The translations under genes and the position numbers were made by a program. A stretch of 64,000 bases of DNA from Motacilla alba alba. Taxonomy: Eukaryota; Chordata; Aves; Passeriformes; Motacillidae. The notes below the pieces were generated by a model. It was not told the DNA's origin. It was given only the letters and a program-made list of their open reading frames with translations, and searched no databases. This document shows, in pieces, positions 41,945 to 49,460 of this stretch (position 1 is its first letter; each line of letters opens with the position of its first letter). Where the stretch lies: contig NC_052019.1 of assembly GCF_015832195.1 (NCBI RefSeq), positions 42,349,016 to 42,413,015 of the forward strand, read 5' to 3'.

Positions 41945-42004
41945 TGACTTAGACTAAATGGTCTCTAGAAGTTCCCTCCAGCCACAATTATCCCATGATT
42001 CTGC
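41945..42004 (+). mobile_element. CR1 LINE 3' tail, plus strand
   Basis: The end reads like a CR1 3' UTR, with TAGACTAAATGGTCTCTAG followed by a TTCCCTCCAGCC-like block and finishing CCATGATTCTGC. It is a short remnant; sequence just upstream could be more of the same element, but I cannot place it. It is the only CR1-derived piece in the window on the + strand. Confidence 0.7.
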
Positions 42005-42653
42005 AACCCAAAAAGACAATGACACCTTCATGTCTCTGACAAAGGAATGTGAGGCCCAGGCTGGAAGAGTCATCAGAGGCAGCAGCTTTTGCCTCAAAGC
42101 TCATCACATCCCCAAATCACCCCATAGAGTCGGGAGAAGGAAGAAGCAAAGAGGCTTCCACACACAGTGCATAGCTAGGTAAGGGACTGAGGGATCCCAA
42201 AGCAGAAGATATGGAAAGGTATGACACGAATTATTAAATTCATACTCTTTATTGCAGCCTGTGTTTAAGCAAGTGTGTTGCCTATTCTTTAGCAGACATG
42301 CAAGTGTCAATACATTCTCCCCTTTCTGCATCTTGGCTTTCAGGACTGGTCAAAACAAAAAAGAACAGAAGTTCATAATTCTTATCAAGGCTTGAAAACC
42401 AGGGGAAGCAGCACCATGGTTTCAACTTAGAGGGCACAGAACAGGCACACTCCCTAGAACACAATGCTACACTGAACCCCATGAAAGTTCCAAGGACTCC
42501 AGTCATATTCCCCATAGTTCATTCATTTTCACCACCATCTATCAGGTAACTGAGGGTTGGGGCACAACTGGAGCTGAGGTTCTTTCTTTCAAGGCAGCTC
42601 ATTCTCTCACTTAACTCCCAGGATTTAAGGTGATTTAAGCACTTGAGGATTAA

Positions 42654-42770
42654 AGATGTTTTAACAGCTTATATACATTTAAACATCTAAAGTGGCTTAA
42701 ACGCTTATGCTACTTTCAGGGTTTTAAAGTAGCTTAACTATCCATAGCACCTGATGAATTTACGGGTGCT
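42654..42770. repeat. Three consecutive short inverted repeats
   Basis: AGATGTTT/AAACATCT at 42654-42661 and 42681-42688, GCTACTTT/AAAGTAGC at 42709-42716 and 42726-42733, and AGCACC/GGTGCT at 42746-42751 and 42765-42770 lie one after another. The surrounding 200 bases are rich in TTAA and CTTAA words. They may be the relic of an old palindromic transposon or a structured element; I do not recognise a family. Confidence 0.55.
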
Positions 42771-42949
42771 CAAAAGCCTATGCTGCCTTTAAAACAATTT
42801 AAAAATATTTTTTAATACATTAAAAAAATAAATTATACCTTAAAACATTATCGTATTTTAGGGGCGCAGTCCTGCTTGGGTCCTGCCAGGTTGCACCAGG
42901 TCGCCCAAAAGCCACCAGCCGGATGGCTTTCGTGAGAGATGGATCCCAG

Positions 42950-43460
42950 CGCCTTACCCGCCACCAGCGGGCCCAGCACCTGCGCTGGAGAGCCGGGGCG
43001 GGGTTGAACGCCCCGGGGCGGGAGAGGCGGCACCGCTCCTTGGTTCCGTTCCCAATTAGCGCGAGCTAGGGGATGGTTATTGGCCCGAGCGCGTGCCGCG
43101 GGACACTCCCCGGGGACGCTCCCGGGCCGAGCCGGGCACATCCTCCGCCCTGCCCCGGCCCGGCCCGGCCCTCCCCGACGTGTGCCCCCGGCAGCCGGGA
43201 GCAGTGACACCGGGGCAGCCAGAGCAGCCCCGCTCCGCCCGCAGCGCCGTGCGGTGCGAGGGGCGGTGCTGGCGCTGCGCGGCGGGGCCGGGCCGGCAGG
43301 GCGAGCATCACCCGCACCCTGGGAAGGTGGCTGGGGTCGTGGTGAACGGGCTCTGCTGCCCCGCAGCCACGCCGAACACGGGTCCACAGGCTGGGAACTG
43401 GCAGCGAGGAGCACTGACGGCAGCGTCGCCCTCTGGCGCTTTCACCTGCAAGGGATCAGA
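42950..43460. promoter_or_regulatory. Upstream CpG island of unknown transcript
   Basis: A compact CpG-dense block about 2.3-2.8 kb upstream of the SFRP2 ATG, separated from the promoter island by ordinary A/T-richer sequence. It contains an inverted CCAAT box (ATTGG, 43079-43083), a short CCCGG tandem near 43152-43172 and many GC-box-like runs. Long open frames on both strands (for example 188 codons on the minus strand) have proline/arginine/alanine-rich translations typical of GC-rich non-coding DNA, and I recognise no protein in them. It may be an alternative SFRP2 promoter, a lncRNA promoter or an enhancer-type island. Confidence 0.7.
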
Positions 43461-44929
43461 GCGAGGACACCAGTGGTTGCTCGGGTCTGCAGGCCTGGGT
43501 TGGTTTTGTTTACGTGATCTCGGGTCATTTCAAACTTTAGAGTAAGTGAGTTCACCGGGGGTCATTAAAAATGGAAATAATAAGGTCTCAATAAAACCTT
43601 GTTTTAAATCAAAGCTTAATCCGGGAAAACGTGTTGTTTTTCTGCTTATTTCCTGTGGGCTGGAAACAAACAAACAATTCTGGCGAGAAGAATGAGCAGG
43701 TTTCTGTCAGAAGTATCTCATCCTCCACTACAGAGAATGGTGGTTGTCTCTAGTCTAAACAGTCTGCTCTGATTTGGGTCATTGCTTCCACATAGCCTAT
43801 CCGTGGAAAGTAGCATTTGGGGAATTTACGGAGCAGGCAAATTTTCTTCCGATCATGCTGAAATCCATGTGAGGGGAAAGGAGAGAGAAAAACAATCCAC
43901 AAACTTGTCCATTTTATGAAGACCTGGTGAACAGCCCGACCGTTCAGGGTAAGAACAAACCTGTGGGTAGATTTCCTTCTACCAAAGAGGAGTTTGGGGA
44001 CAGAGGCTTGCAGAACCAGCACTAGGAGCTGGAAGGGATATTCCTGGCAAGTGACAAAGCCTACAGCCTCTGACACTTGGTAAAATAGGCTTAAAATGGG
44101 CACCATTTAAGCCATCAGTGGGATTCAGTCCTATGGAAGGCAACTGAGTCCAGCAGCTTACATGTGCTCTGTTTAAAAGTAATTAATGGCAAGAGCATGT
44201 GGCGCTGTAAGAAATAAACTACTTTTAAGGCCTACCACAAGTGATACTAGACACACAGGATATTTATTTTCCAGGTATCAAACTTCAGGAGAGAATCTGA
44301 CCTACAGGGAGGTTATATTCATCAGCTTGGCCTACTGGAAGGGATCTTGGAATCCCCACTGAAAGAGCTGGCACTGGCTTCACCATGTGACAGCATCCTG
44401 CCTGGGGCAGCGCTGCAGCCATTCCAGCATGGCAGACCTGTGCCTCCCTGGTGGGAATGCTGCAGGTACCATCTCCTTGCTATGCCACAAGCAATGAGTC
44501 TCATCTCTGGGAAGCCCAGTGGGAAACTGGATGCACAGGGATCCTGCAATTTACAGAAGTCATTATGGCTGAGGCTAGCTTCCCATAAAACATCTCTATA
44601 AGGAGAAATATTCAGTAGCTGATTAATGAATGTGGTTTACCACAAAATGATACTACACAGGCCTACTCTTTTCAATAATAATCCCATAAATAATATTACT
44701 AAAAATCCAAGAATTGTCCAAAGCACACTGAAGCTGAGTTGTGATCCCAGCGCCTTGCCTGTTGTCTTCCCCTTGGTGTTAAATCAACACAAACACAATT
44801 TTTTAAGGGAGTTTCTAGGTGAAGACAGGAGTGAAGGGAAAGGGATGTGCCTACGCTGCACGGAGCCAGGCCCGCGCGTTTAGCTTCAGAAAAACGTGCT
44901 AGTATTTCGAAAGCACTTGGATTCTTCCA
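43461..44929. other. Non-coding segment between the two CpG islands
   Basis: A/T-richer DNA linking the upstream island and the SFRP2 promoter island. A sequence resembling a splice donor (AGA|GTAAGTG) occurs at 43541/43542 on the + strand. Otherwise only spurious short frames are seen. Confidence 0.5.
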
Positions 44930-45515
44930 CTCGGGGAAATCCCCCACTGGCAGTCGGGGGCCATCCAGGGGCTGTAGGGCCCGGGACCGCTGCAGGCCCC
45001 CGCTCCTGGCAGGGGAGAGCCAGGGGCAGGAGGGGCTGGGGGCAGCAGGAGGGCCCCGCCTGGCAGCCCCCAGGGCTTGGCGCTGCCGAGCCGGAGCGGG
45101 GCCGGGGGTGCCGGCAACCCCCAGTTGCTGCCTGCGGCTCCAGCTCCAGGGCGAGCCCTGCCAGCACCGCAGGGAGGGGCCGGAGGTGCCAGACACCCCC
45201 CGGGGGATGAGGGAGCCGCCAGCTTCGCCCCTTGCCTGGGAACCGGCCCGACCACATCTCCCGTCCGCTGGCAGCGAGAACTCCAGACGCGGGCAGGGGC
45301 TGCCGGGGGGAGCGCGGCAGCTCCGCAGCAGCTGTGCCAGAGGCAGAGCTCACCTCCAGCTCCCCGCGGCCCCTGCCCGGCACAGGAGCTCCTCGGGGTT
45401 CTTTGTCCGCCGGGATCTTTCCCTCCTTCTCCGTGCTCGCACGGTAACGTTCCTTCCAAAGATTTCCTGCCAAAAGACAATCCCCCTGAGCAAAAGCAGA
45501 CCGAGAAAGTAGTGA

Positions 45516-45589
45516 CCAATCCTTTCTGGATGGCTGTCACCAGGCTCCTCCCAGCCCCCGCTCCCCCTGCTATTTGCATACAAAAAAAT
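45516..45589 (+). promoter_or_regulatory. SFRP2: SFRP2 proximal promoter: CCAAT box, octamer, TATA-like element
   Basis: Seen directly: CCAAT at 45516-45520, the octamer ATTTGCAT (the complement of ATGCAAAT, a POU/Oct factor site) at 45572-45579, and a TACAAAAAAA stretch at 45579-45588 that could act as a weak TATA box. These sit 180-250 bases upstream of the ATG in otherwise GC-rich DNA, which makes the A/T-rich block stand out. Function is inferred from position and consensus only. Confidence 0.55.
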
Positions 45590-45609
45590 CCAGAAAACTC
45601 CCGTTTGCC

Positions 45610-45765
45610 CCAGCATCTCGCTCAGACTCTCCGTCCCCGCCTGGCAGCAGGAGTCCGGGCTGGGGGACGCTGCCTGCGGCTGAGGTAGCGTCGCGCCGCC
45701 CGCCCCGTCACCCCGGCCCCCCGAGCCTTTCGCCAGACCCCCCTCCACCTCCTCCGCGCCCCAAA
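45610..45765 (+). other. SFRP2: SFRP2 5' UTR (start approximate)
   Basis: This leader lies between the inferred transcription start and the ATG. The start is inferred from the TATA-like stretch at 45579-45589. A sequence fitting the initiator consensus (TCAGACT, 45622-45628) lies slightly further downstream. The leader is C-rich and ends CCCCAAAATG, a good initiation context with A at -3. The true 5' end could differ by tens of bases or be multiple, as is common in CpG islands. Confidence 0.6.
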
Positions 45766-46258
45766 ATGCAGCGCCGCCTCTGCGCCCTGCTCCTGCTGGC
45801 GTCCCAGTGCATGGGCTCGGCCGCCGGGCTCTTCCCCTTCGGGGAGCCCGACTTCTCCTACAAGCGCTCCAACTGCAAGCCCATCCCCGCCCCGATGCTG
45901 CTGTGCCGGGGCATCGAGTACCAGAGCATGCGGCTGCCCAACCTGCTGGGGCATGAGACGGTGCAGGAGGTGCTGGAGCAGGCGTCCACCTGGATCCCTC
46001 TGGTGCAGAAGCAGTGCCACCCCGACACCAGGAAGTTCCTCTGCTCCCTCTTTGCCCCCGTCTGCATCGACGACCTGGACGAGATCATCCAGCCCTGCCA
46101 CTCGCTCTGCGAGGAGGTGAAGGAGAGCTGCGCCCCGGTGATGTCCGCTTTCGGCTTCCCCTGGCCCGACATGCTGGACTGCAGCCGCTTCCCCAAGGAC
46201 AACGACCTCTGCATCCCGCTGGCCAGCAGCGACCACATCCTCCCCGTCACCAGGGAAG
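45766..46258 (+). CDS. SFRP2: SFRP2 coding exon 1: signal peptide and frizzled domain
   Basis: This exon encodes residues 1-164 plus the first base of codon 165. It carries the whole signal peptide (residues 1-21, ending in a small-residue stretch before LFPFGEPDFSYKRSNCKP) and all ten cysteines of the frizzled Wnt-binding domain. Landmarks include the GIEYQSMRLPNLLGHET stretch at about 49-65 and FLCSLFAPVC at 91-100. The donor reads GAAG|GTAAGA at 46258/46259 and gives a phase-1 intron. The exon is very GC-rich and sits inside the promoter CpG island, which explains the long spurious frames on the opposite strand. The N-terminus is three residues shorter than human; the difference lies within the signal peptide. 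Confidence 0.97.
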
Positions 46259-48679
46259 GTAAGAGGGAGCGGCGGGTCGCCCCCGGAGCGGCAGCATCTG
46301 CCCCGCTGAGGCGCCCCGACAGCGGGGTCCCTCCGCGGCTTTCCACGGGGGAACGAAGGCGTCTGCCTTCAGTTACAGCCCCGCTGCTCCGGGACCGGGG
46401 GGCCGGGGAGGTGGCCGCAGACCAGGCTAAGGGAGGCTTTTCCTAGGCGGCCGGGGAATCCGCAGGCACCGTCGGGGAGCTGTCACCGGCCTGCACCCAT
46501 GTCCATCCTCAAAGAAAAGGTCTGGGATTCGGCGCTGGAGCCGCGCGGCATCCAGAGGGTCGATCGCCTTGTACGAGAGCCGTCGCTGTAGCGCGGAGCT
46601 GGGGTGCTCTGTGTCGTGTTTCGACCTCCCTCCCCACTCCCCTTGTACTTTTTTACGCGCTAAAACAAAAACTTTTGGTTGAGGCGTGACCTTAAAAGTC
46701 CACCGTGACCCCTGTAGCGGGTCTGCCGCAGGATAAGGCGGGACAAAGTGCTCGGGCAGCCTCGGGGCTGGGGGAGAAGGAGCAGGCTCTGGGGTGAAGG
46801 GATGGAAAGCTGGCCTTTCCCAAAGGGTTCCCAACGCCACCTGCTGTTCCTTTCTCCCCGGGCCTGACGGGGACTGTTGCTTGCATTTGCAGCACCCAAG
46901 GTCTGTGACGCCTGCAAAAACAAAAATGAAGACGATAATGACATCGTGGAAAACCTCTGCAAAAACGACTTTGGTAAGTGGAAGCAGAGCTCCTCTCACT
47001 TGAAACTTGAGAGTCGAGGTTCAGGTACAGCTCCCAATGGAGTCAGCAAGGGATGTGCCTGAATAAAGGCAGGGCTTTGACCATCGGGTCATGAAACACA
47101 AAATTCCTCCTTGGAGTAAAAAGTAGCCCTTTTTATCATTCTTTTCTGTTTACTGTTTTGAAGTAGTGCTCTTTTATGTGGATGTTGCTGGCAAACCCAA
47201 TAGAAAGTAAAATGAGAAGAAAAAAAAAAAAAAAGAGAGAATCTTTCATGCAGACTATTGCCTGGGGAGAAGTAGAGCAAAGCTTCATTTAGATGTTTGA
47301 GACAGAGCTGCATGACCAATCTCAGTGTATCGTAAGAAAGACTCTCTGCAGATTAAGAATGAAGCTCTATATATCATTTGACAGAGAAGGTAATGCACAG
47401 ACAATTGGGGATATAAACTTAATGGGAAGATCTGGGGTTAGAAGAGGACAAGAAAGCCCCTTCAACACAGACAACTGAAGGACACATTATCCACACATTA
47501 GCATTTCAAGAGCAAAAGGGAATAAGGAGGGGAATCCTTTTACAATAGGTCAGTGTTTAATACCTGGAAACAGATTTGTAGTATAAGTATCTACAACAAT
47601 TCAAAAGTCTTTCTTAAAAAAAAAAAAAAAGCAAAAACCCACCCAAAACCTGAAACTATGATTGTGGGACATAATTGCTAAAACAATCAATAGTTTTGGC
47701 CTGGCAAATTGCACTCAGATAAATCCTCCTAAAGCTAAACATGCCCCACAGCTTCTTACAGAGCCCTGTAACCCCCTCCTAGTTATTTTACCAAATCGAA
47801 TGCAGCTGTTGGACCAATTTGCCCTCCATGGGATCTATTCTTTCAAAAAAACAATGCATGTGAAATATCATTTCCTTACAGGTTTGCCTAAAATCCTCTC
47901 CAGCCTAATAAATTAAGTGTAGAAGTTTTGAGCTGCAGCAGAGATCAGGTTTCAGATTAGGTCTAGGTACTTGCCTCCCTACCTCCCCTTCAAATGCTAC
48001 TTTGAGGAAGGCTGCCCTTTCCCAGCAAAAAAAATGGTGCTCTGCTTAGTGTAGCAAACCTGCCCTCTCTCTGTTGCAAACAGGAGAAAAGCTGGAAAAA
48101 ATATTAATTTAGAAAGGAAGGGGAAAGAGGGGGAGGGGAAAGAGGAGAAAAGAAATCCAAAAACCTCAGCCCTAAGGTTGATTCAAACTGAAATGACTTG
48201 CATGCCCTTTGTGGCTTTAGAAATGGAGCCACCTGCTGCCTCTTCTGTCAGCCCTGACAGTTTAATTAGCAATAGAGCACCTCCCTCCCCAGGTCCTCTT
48301 TATGTGCACTAATGGGAAAAAAACCTCTCAATCTCTCTCCCTCTCCCCACTTCCCCCTCCCCTCGCTCTATTAGCCTTGAAGATAAAAGTGAAGGAGATT
48401 GCCTACATCAATGGGGATACCAAGATCACCCCTGAAACAAAGAGCAAAACCATCTACAAGCTGAATGGGCTGACAGAAAGAGATCTGAGGAAGATAGTGC
48501 TCTGGCTCAAAGGTGGCCTCCAGTGTACCTGCGATGAGATGAACGACATCAACGTCCCGTACTTGGTGATGGGGCAGAAGCAAGCTGGGGAACTGGTGAT
48601 CACCTCGCTGAAGCGGTGGCAGAAAGGGCAGCGGGCTTTCAAGCGGTTCTCCCGCAGCATCCGCAAACTGCAGTGTTAG
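45766..48679 (+). CDS. SFRP2: SFRP2, secreted frizzled-related protein 2 (three coding exons, 292 aa)
   Basis: The coding sequence joins 45766-46258, 46893-46973 and 48375-48679, giving 879 nt including the TAG stop, or 292 residues (human SFRP2 has 295). Family knowledge: SFRP2 is a secreted glycoprotein that binds Wnt ligands and frizzled receptors and modulates Wnt/beta-catenin signalling outside the cell. Seen in the sequence: a hydrophobic signal peptide at residues 1-21; a frizzled cysteine-rich domain with ten cysteines at 37, 47, 84, 93, 100, 111, 115, 122, 139 and 149; then a netrin-like domain with cysteines at 169, 172, 187, 242, 244 and 292 and a lysine/arginine-rich C-terminus. 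The paralogues SFRP1 and SFRP5 are less similar; the exon 2 and exon 3 products follow SFRP2 almost residue for residue as I recall the human protein. The ATG was chosen because it directly precedes the signal peptide and has A at -3. The frame is open upstream but has no earlier ATG there. All splice sites are GT-AG and no lesion is visible. Confidence 0.98.
46259..46892 (+). other. SFRP2 intron 1 (634 nt, phase 1)
   Basis: A GT-AG intron starting GTAAGA and ending TTTGCAG. Its first 200 bases are still GC-rich and CpG-rich, continuing the promoter island. The exon 1 frame remains open into the intron for 62 more codons, to a TAG at 46444-46446, so intron retention would give a protein with the frizzled domain only and a basic tail. 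No repeat or second gene is visible. Confidence 0.93.
46893..46973 (+). CDS. SFRP2: SFRP2 coding exon 2: start of netrin-like domain
   Basis: This small exon of 81 nt supplies the end of codon 165 through residue 191 plus one base. It encodes APKVCDACKNKNEDDND and then IVENLCKNDF, including netrin-domain cysteines 169, 172 and 187 and an acidic linker. The acceptor is TTGCATTTGCAG|CA and the donor is TTG|GTAAGT. It is symmetric (phase 1 on both sides), so skipping it would keep the reading frame while removing three conserved cysteines. It was identified by exact continuity of frame with exons 1 and 3 and by the family sequence. Confidence 0.96.
46974..48374 (+). other. SFRP2 intron 2 (1401 nt, phase 1)
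   Basis: A GT-AG intron starting GTAAGT and ending CTCTATTAG. It contains two A-rich simple runs (47221-47234 and about 47617-47631), a purine-rich GA stretch at 48110-48150, and the strong pyrimidine tract before exon 3. No mobile element was recognised. Confidence 0.93.
48375..48679 (+). CDS. SFRP2: SFRP2 coding exon 3: netrin-like domain and C-terminus
   Basis: This exon encodes residues 192-292 and the TAG stop at 48677-48679. It begins ALKIKVKEIAYINGDTKI and contains the LQCTCDEMNDIN motif with cysteines 242 and 244, then PYLVMGQKQAGELVITS. It ends in a basic tail (RWQKGQRAFKRFSRSIRKLQC) whose last residue, Cys292, is the final netrin-domain cysteine. In the SFRP family the basic C-terminal region contributes to heparin and matrix binding. 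The acceptor lies after a long pyrimidine tract (about 48318-48370) ending CTATTAG. Confidence 0.97.
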
Positions 48680-48826
48680 TGGCTTCGGCTCTGGCTGTCC
48701 TCCAGCAGCCACCCCTGTCCCAAGCTCTCTGGGCCTCCAGCTCCTTCCTGCTTTGGCCCCTGTGAGCCTCCAGATGCCGTGGGCACGAGACACAGCTGCC
48801 CGAGAGGGGAAGAACCCCTCCGTTTT

Positions 48827-48834
48827 TGTACATA
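48827..48834 (+). promoter_or_regulatory. Pumilio-type site TGTACATA in 3' UTR
   Basis: Matches the Pumilio response element UGUANAUA exactly, about 150 bases after the SFRP2 stop codon. PUM1/PUM2 binding here is inferred from the motif alone. Confidence 0.4.
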
Positions 48835-48845
48835 GGTTAAAATGT

Positions 48846-48886
48846 AATAAAAAAAAAAATAATGACTATTTTTGGGAAGTATTAAA
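48846..48886 (+). terminator. Proximal poly(A) signals of SFRP2
   Basis: AATAAA at 48846-48851 is embedded in an A-rich run, and ATTAAA follows at 48881-48886, both about 170-210 bases after the stop codon. They could direct a short 3' UTR. Use is inferred. A further AATAAA lies at 49948-49953, beyond the conserved 3' UTR end. Confidence 0.45.
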
Positions 48887-49396
48887 GTATCTCGCTTAAA
48901 GCTTGGGGGTTTTTTTATGGTTGCAAACGTGACTTTGGTCTGAGGTCTTTCCCTCTTGGTTTCGGTAATGTTGGTTCATTTCTATTGCTGCTGCTCTGTG
49001 TGCGTGCATGTTTGTTGTGCCACAGCAGGAGCCACAGAGAAAGCCAAGCGTGCGGCTGGCCTGTCACCGCGGGCACGGCGCTTCCGCTGAGGTGACACGG
49101 CTTTCCATCCCTATTAACGCTGTAAAGGTCACGTTACGACTCTTGCATGTGATACATAGGCACCAGTAAGAGTATATTATTAACCATTCTCACATTTTAT
49201 TTTCCACAAGTCTGAGCCCTTCTCTCTCAGAAAGAAAAAAAAAAACAAAAAAAAAAAAACAAACAAGTTTTGGAGCTGGTTGATCTGAATGCAACTTTTT
49301 TTTTTATTATTTTGCAAATTAAACCATCTGTAGCCTAACTGTAATATACCTAGTGGTTAATCTGAAAGAGTTGTAAAATATTGCTTTAATTAACCT

Positions 49397-49404
49397 TGTA
49401 AATA
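49397..49404 (+). promoter_or_regulatory. Pumilio-type site TGTAAATA in 3' UTR
   Basis: Exact UGUANAUA match inside the conserved distal part of the 3' UTR. The human 3' UTR, as I recall it, has the same element in the same relative place, which raises the chance that it is functional. Confidence 0.45.
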
Positions 49405-49426
49405 CTCCAGATAAATGTTATATTCT

Positions 49427-49434
49427 TGTATATA
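49427..49434 (+). promoter_or_regulatory. Pumilio-type site TGTATATA in 3' UTR
   Basis: A second exact UGUANAUA match 22 bases after the previous one, overlapping the TATAAA poly(A) variant. Overlap of a repressor site and a cleavage signal could link isoform choice and repression; this is inference. Confidence 0.45.
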
Positions 49435-49436
49435 AA
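49431..49436 (+). terminator. Distal variant poly(A) signal TATAAA of SFRP2
   Basis: TATAAA, a known single-base variant of AATAAA, lies 20-30 bases before the inferred end of the conserved 3' UTR block. Its position fits cleavage near 49450-49465. Confidence 0.45.
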
Positions 49437-49460
49437 CTTTACATCATAGTTTACTCATTG

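Larger units (their letters stand above)
44930..46450. promoter_or_regulatory. CpG island over SFRP2 promoter and exon 1
   Basis: A dense GC- and CpG-rich segment spanning about 0.7 kb of upstream sequence, the 5' UTR, exon 1 and the start of intron 1. It contains GC-box-like runs and has few stop codons in any frame, which yields several spurious 190-226-codon frames on both strands. SFRP2 is known to be regulated, and silenced in tumours, by promoter CpG methylation in mammals, so an island here is expected. Edges were judged by eye. Confidence 0.85.
48680..49460 (+). other. SFRP2: SFRP2 3' UTR
   Basis: This runs from the stop codon to about 49460. The distal block at 49305-49460 closely resembles the end of the human SFRP2 mRNA as I recall it (TTTTGCAAATTAAACC, then TGTAATATAC, then TATTCTTGTATATAAAC), which sets the likely end. 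A variant poly(A) signal TATAAA lies at 49431-49436, and canonical or near-canonical signals occur earlier, so shorter isoforms are possible. The UTR also contains A-rich runs at 49231-49261 and a T run near 49297-49306. Confidence 0.7.

Noticed and set aside
42848..43545. Frames of 145-188 codons in the upstream CpG island
   Set aside because: Low-complexity Pro/Arg/Ala translations on both strands; no protein recognised, so the island is annotated as regulatory only.
44886..45579. Open frames of 195 and 226 codons on the minus strand and 203-221 on the plus strand upstream of SFRP2
   Set aside because: They overlap each other in several frames within a CpG island, are rich in Pro/Arg/Gly/Ala, lack any recognisable domain and are explained by scarcity of stop codons in GC-rich DNA.
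45622..46346. Minus-strand frames of 204 and 162 codons opposite SFRP2 exon 1
   Set aside because: They are antisense shadows of the GC-rich coding exon with no family features.
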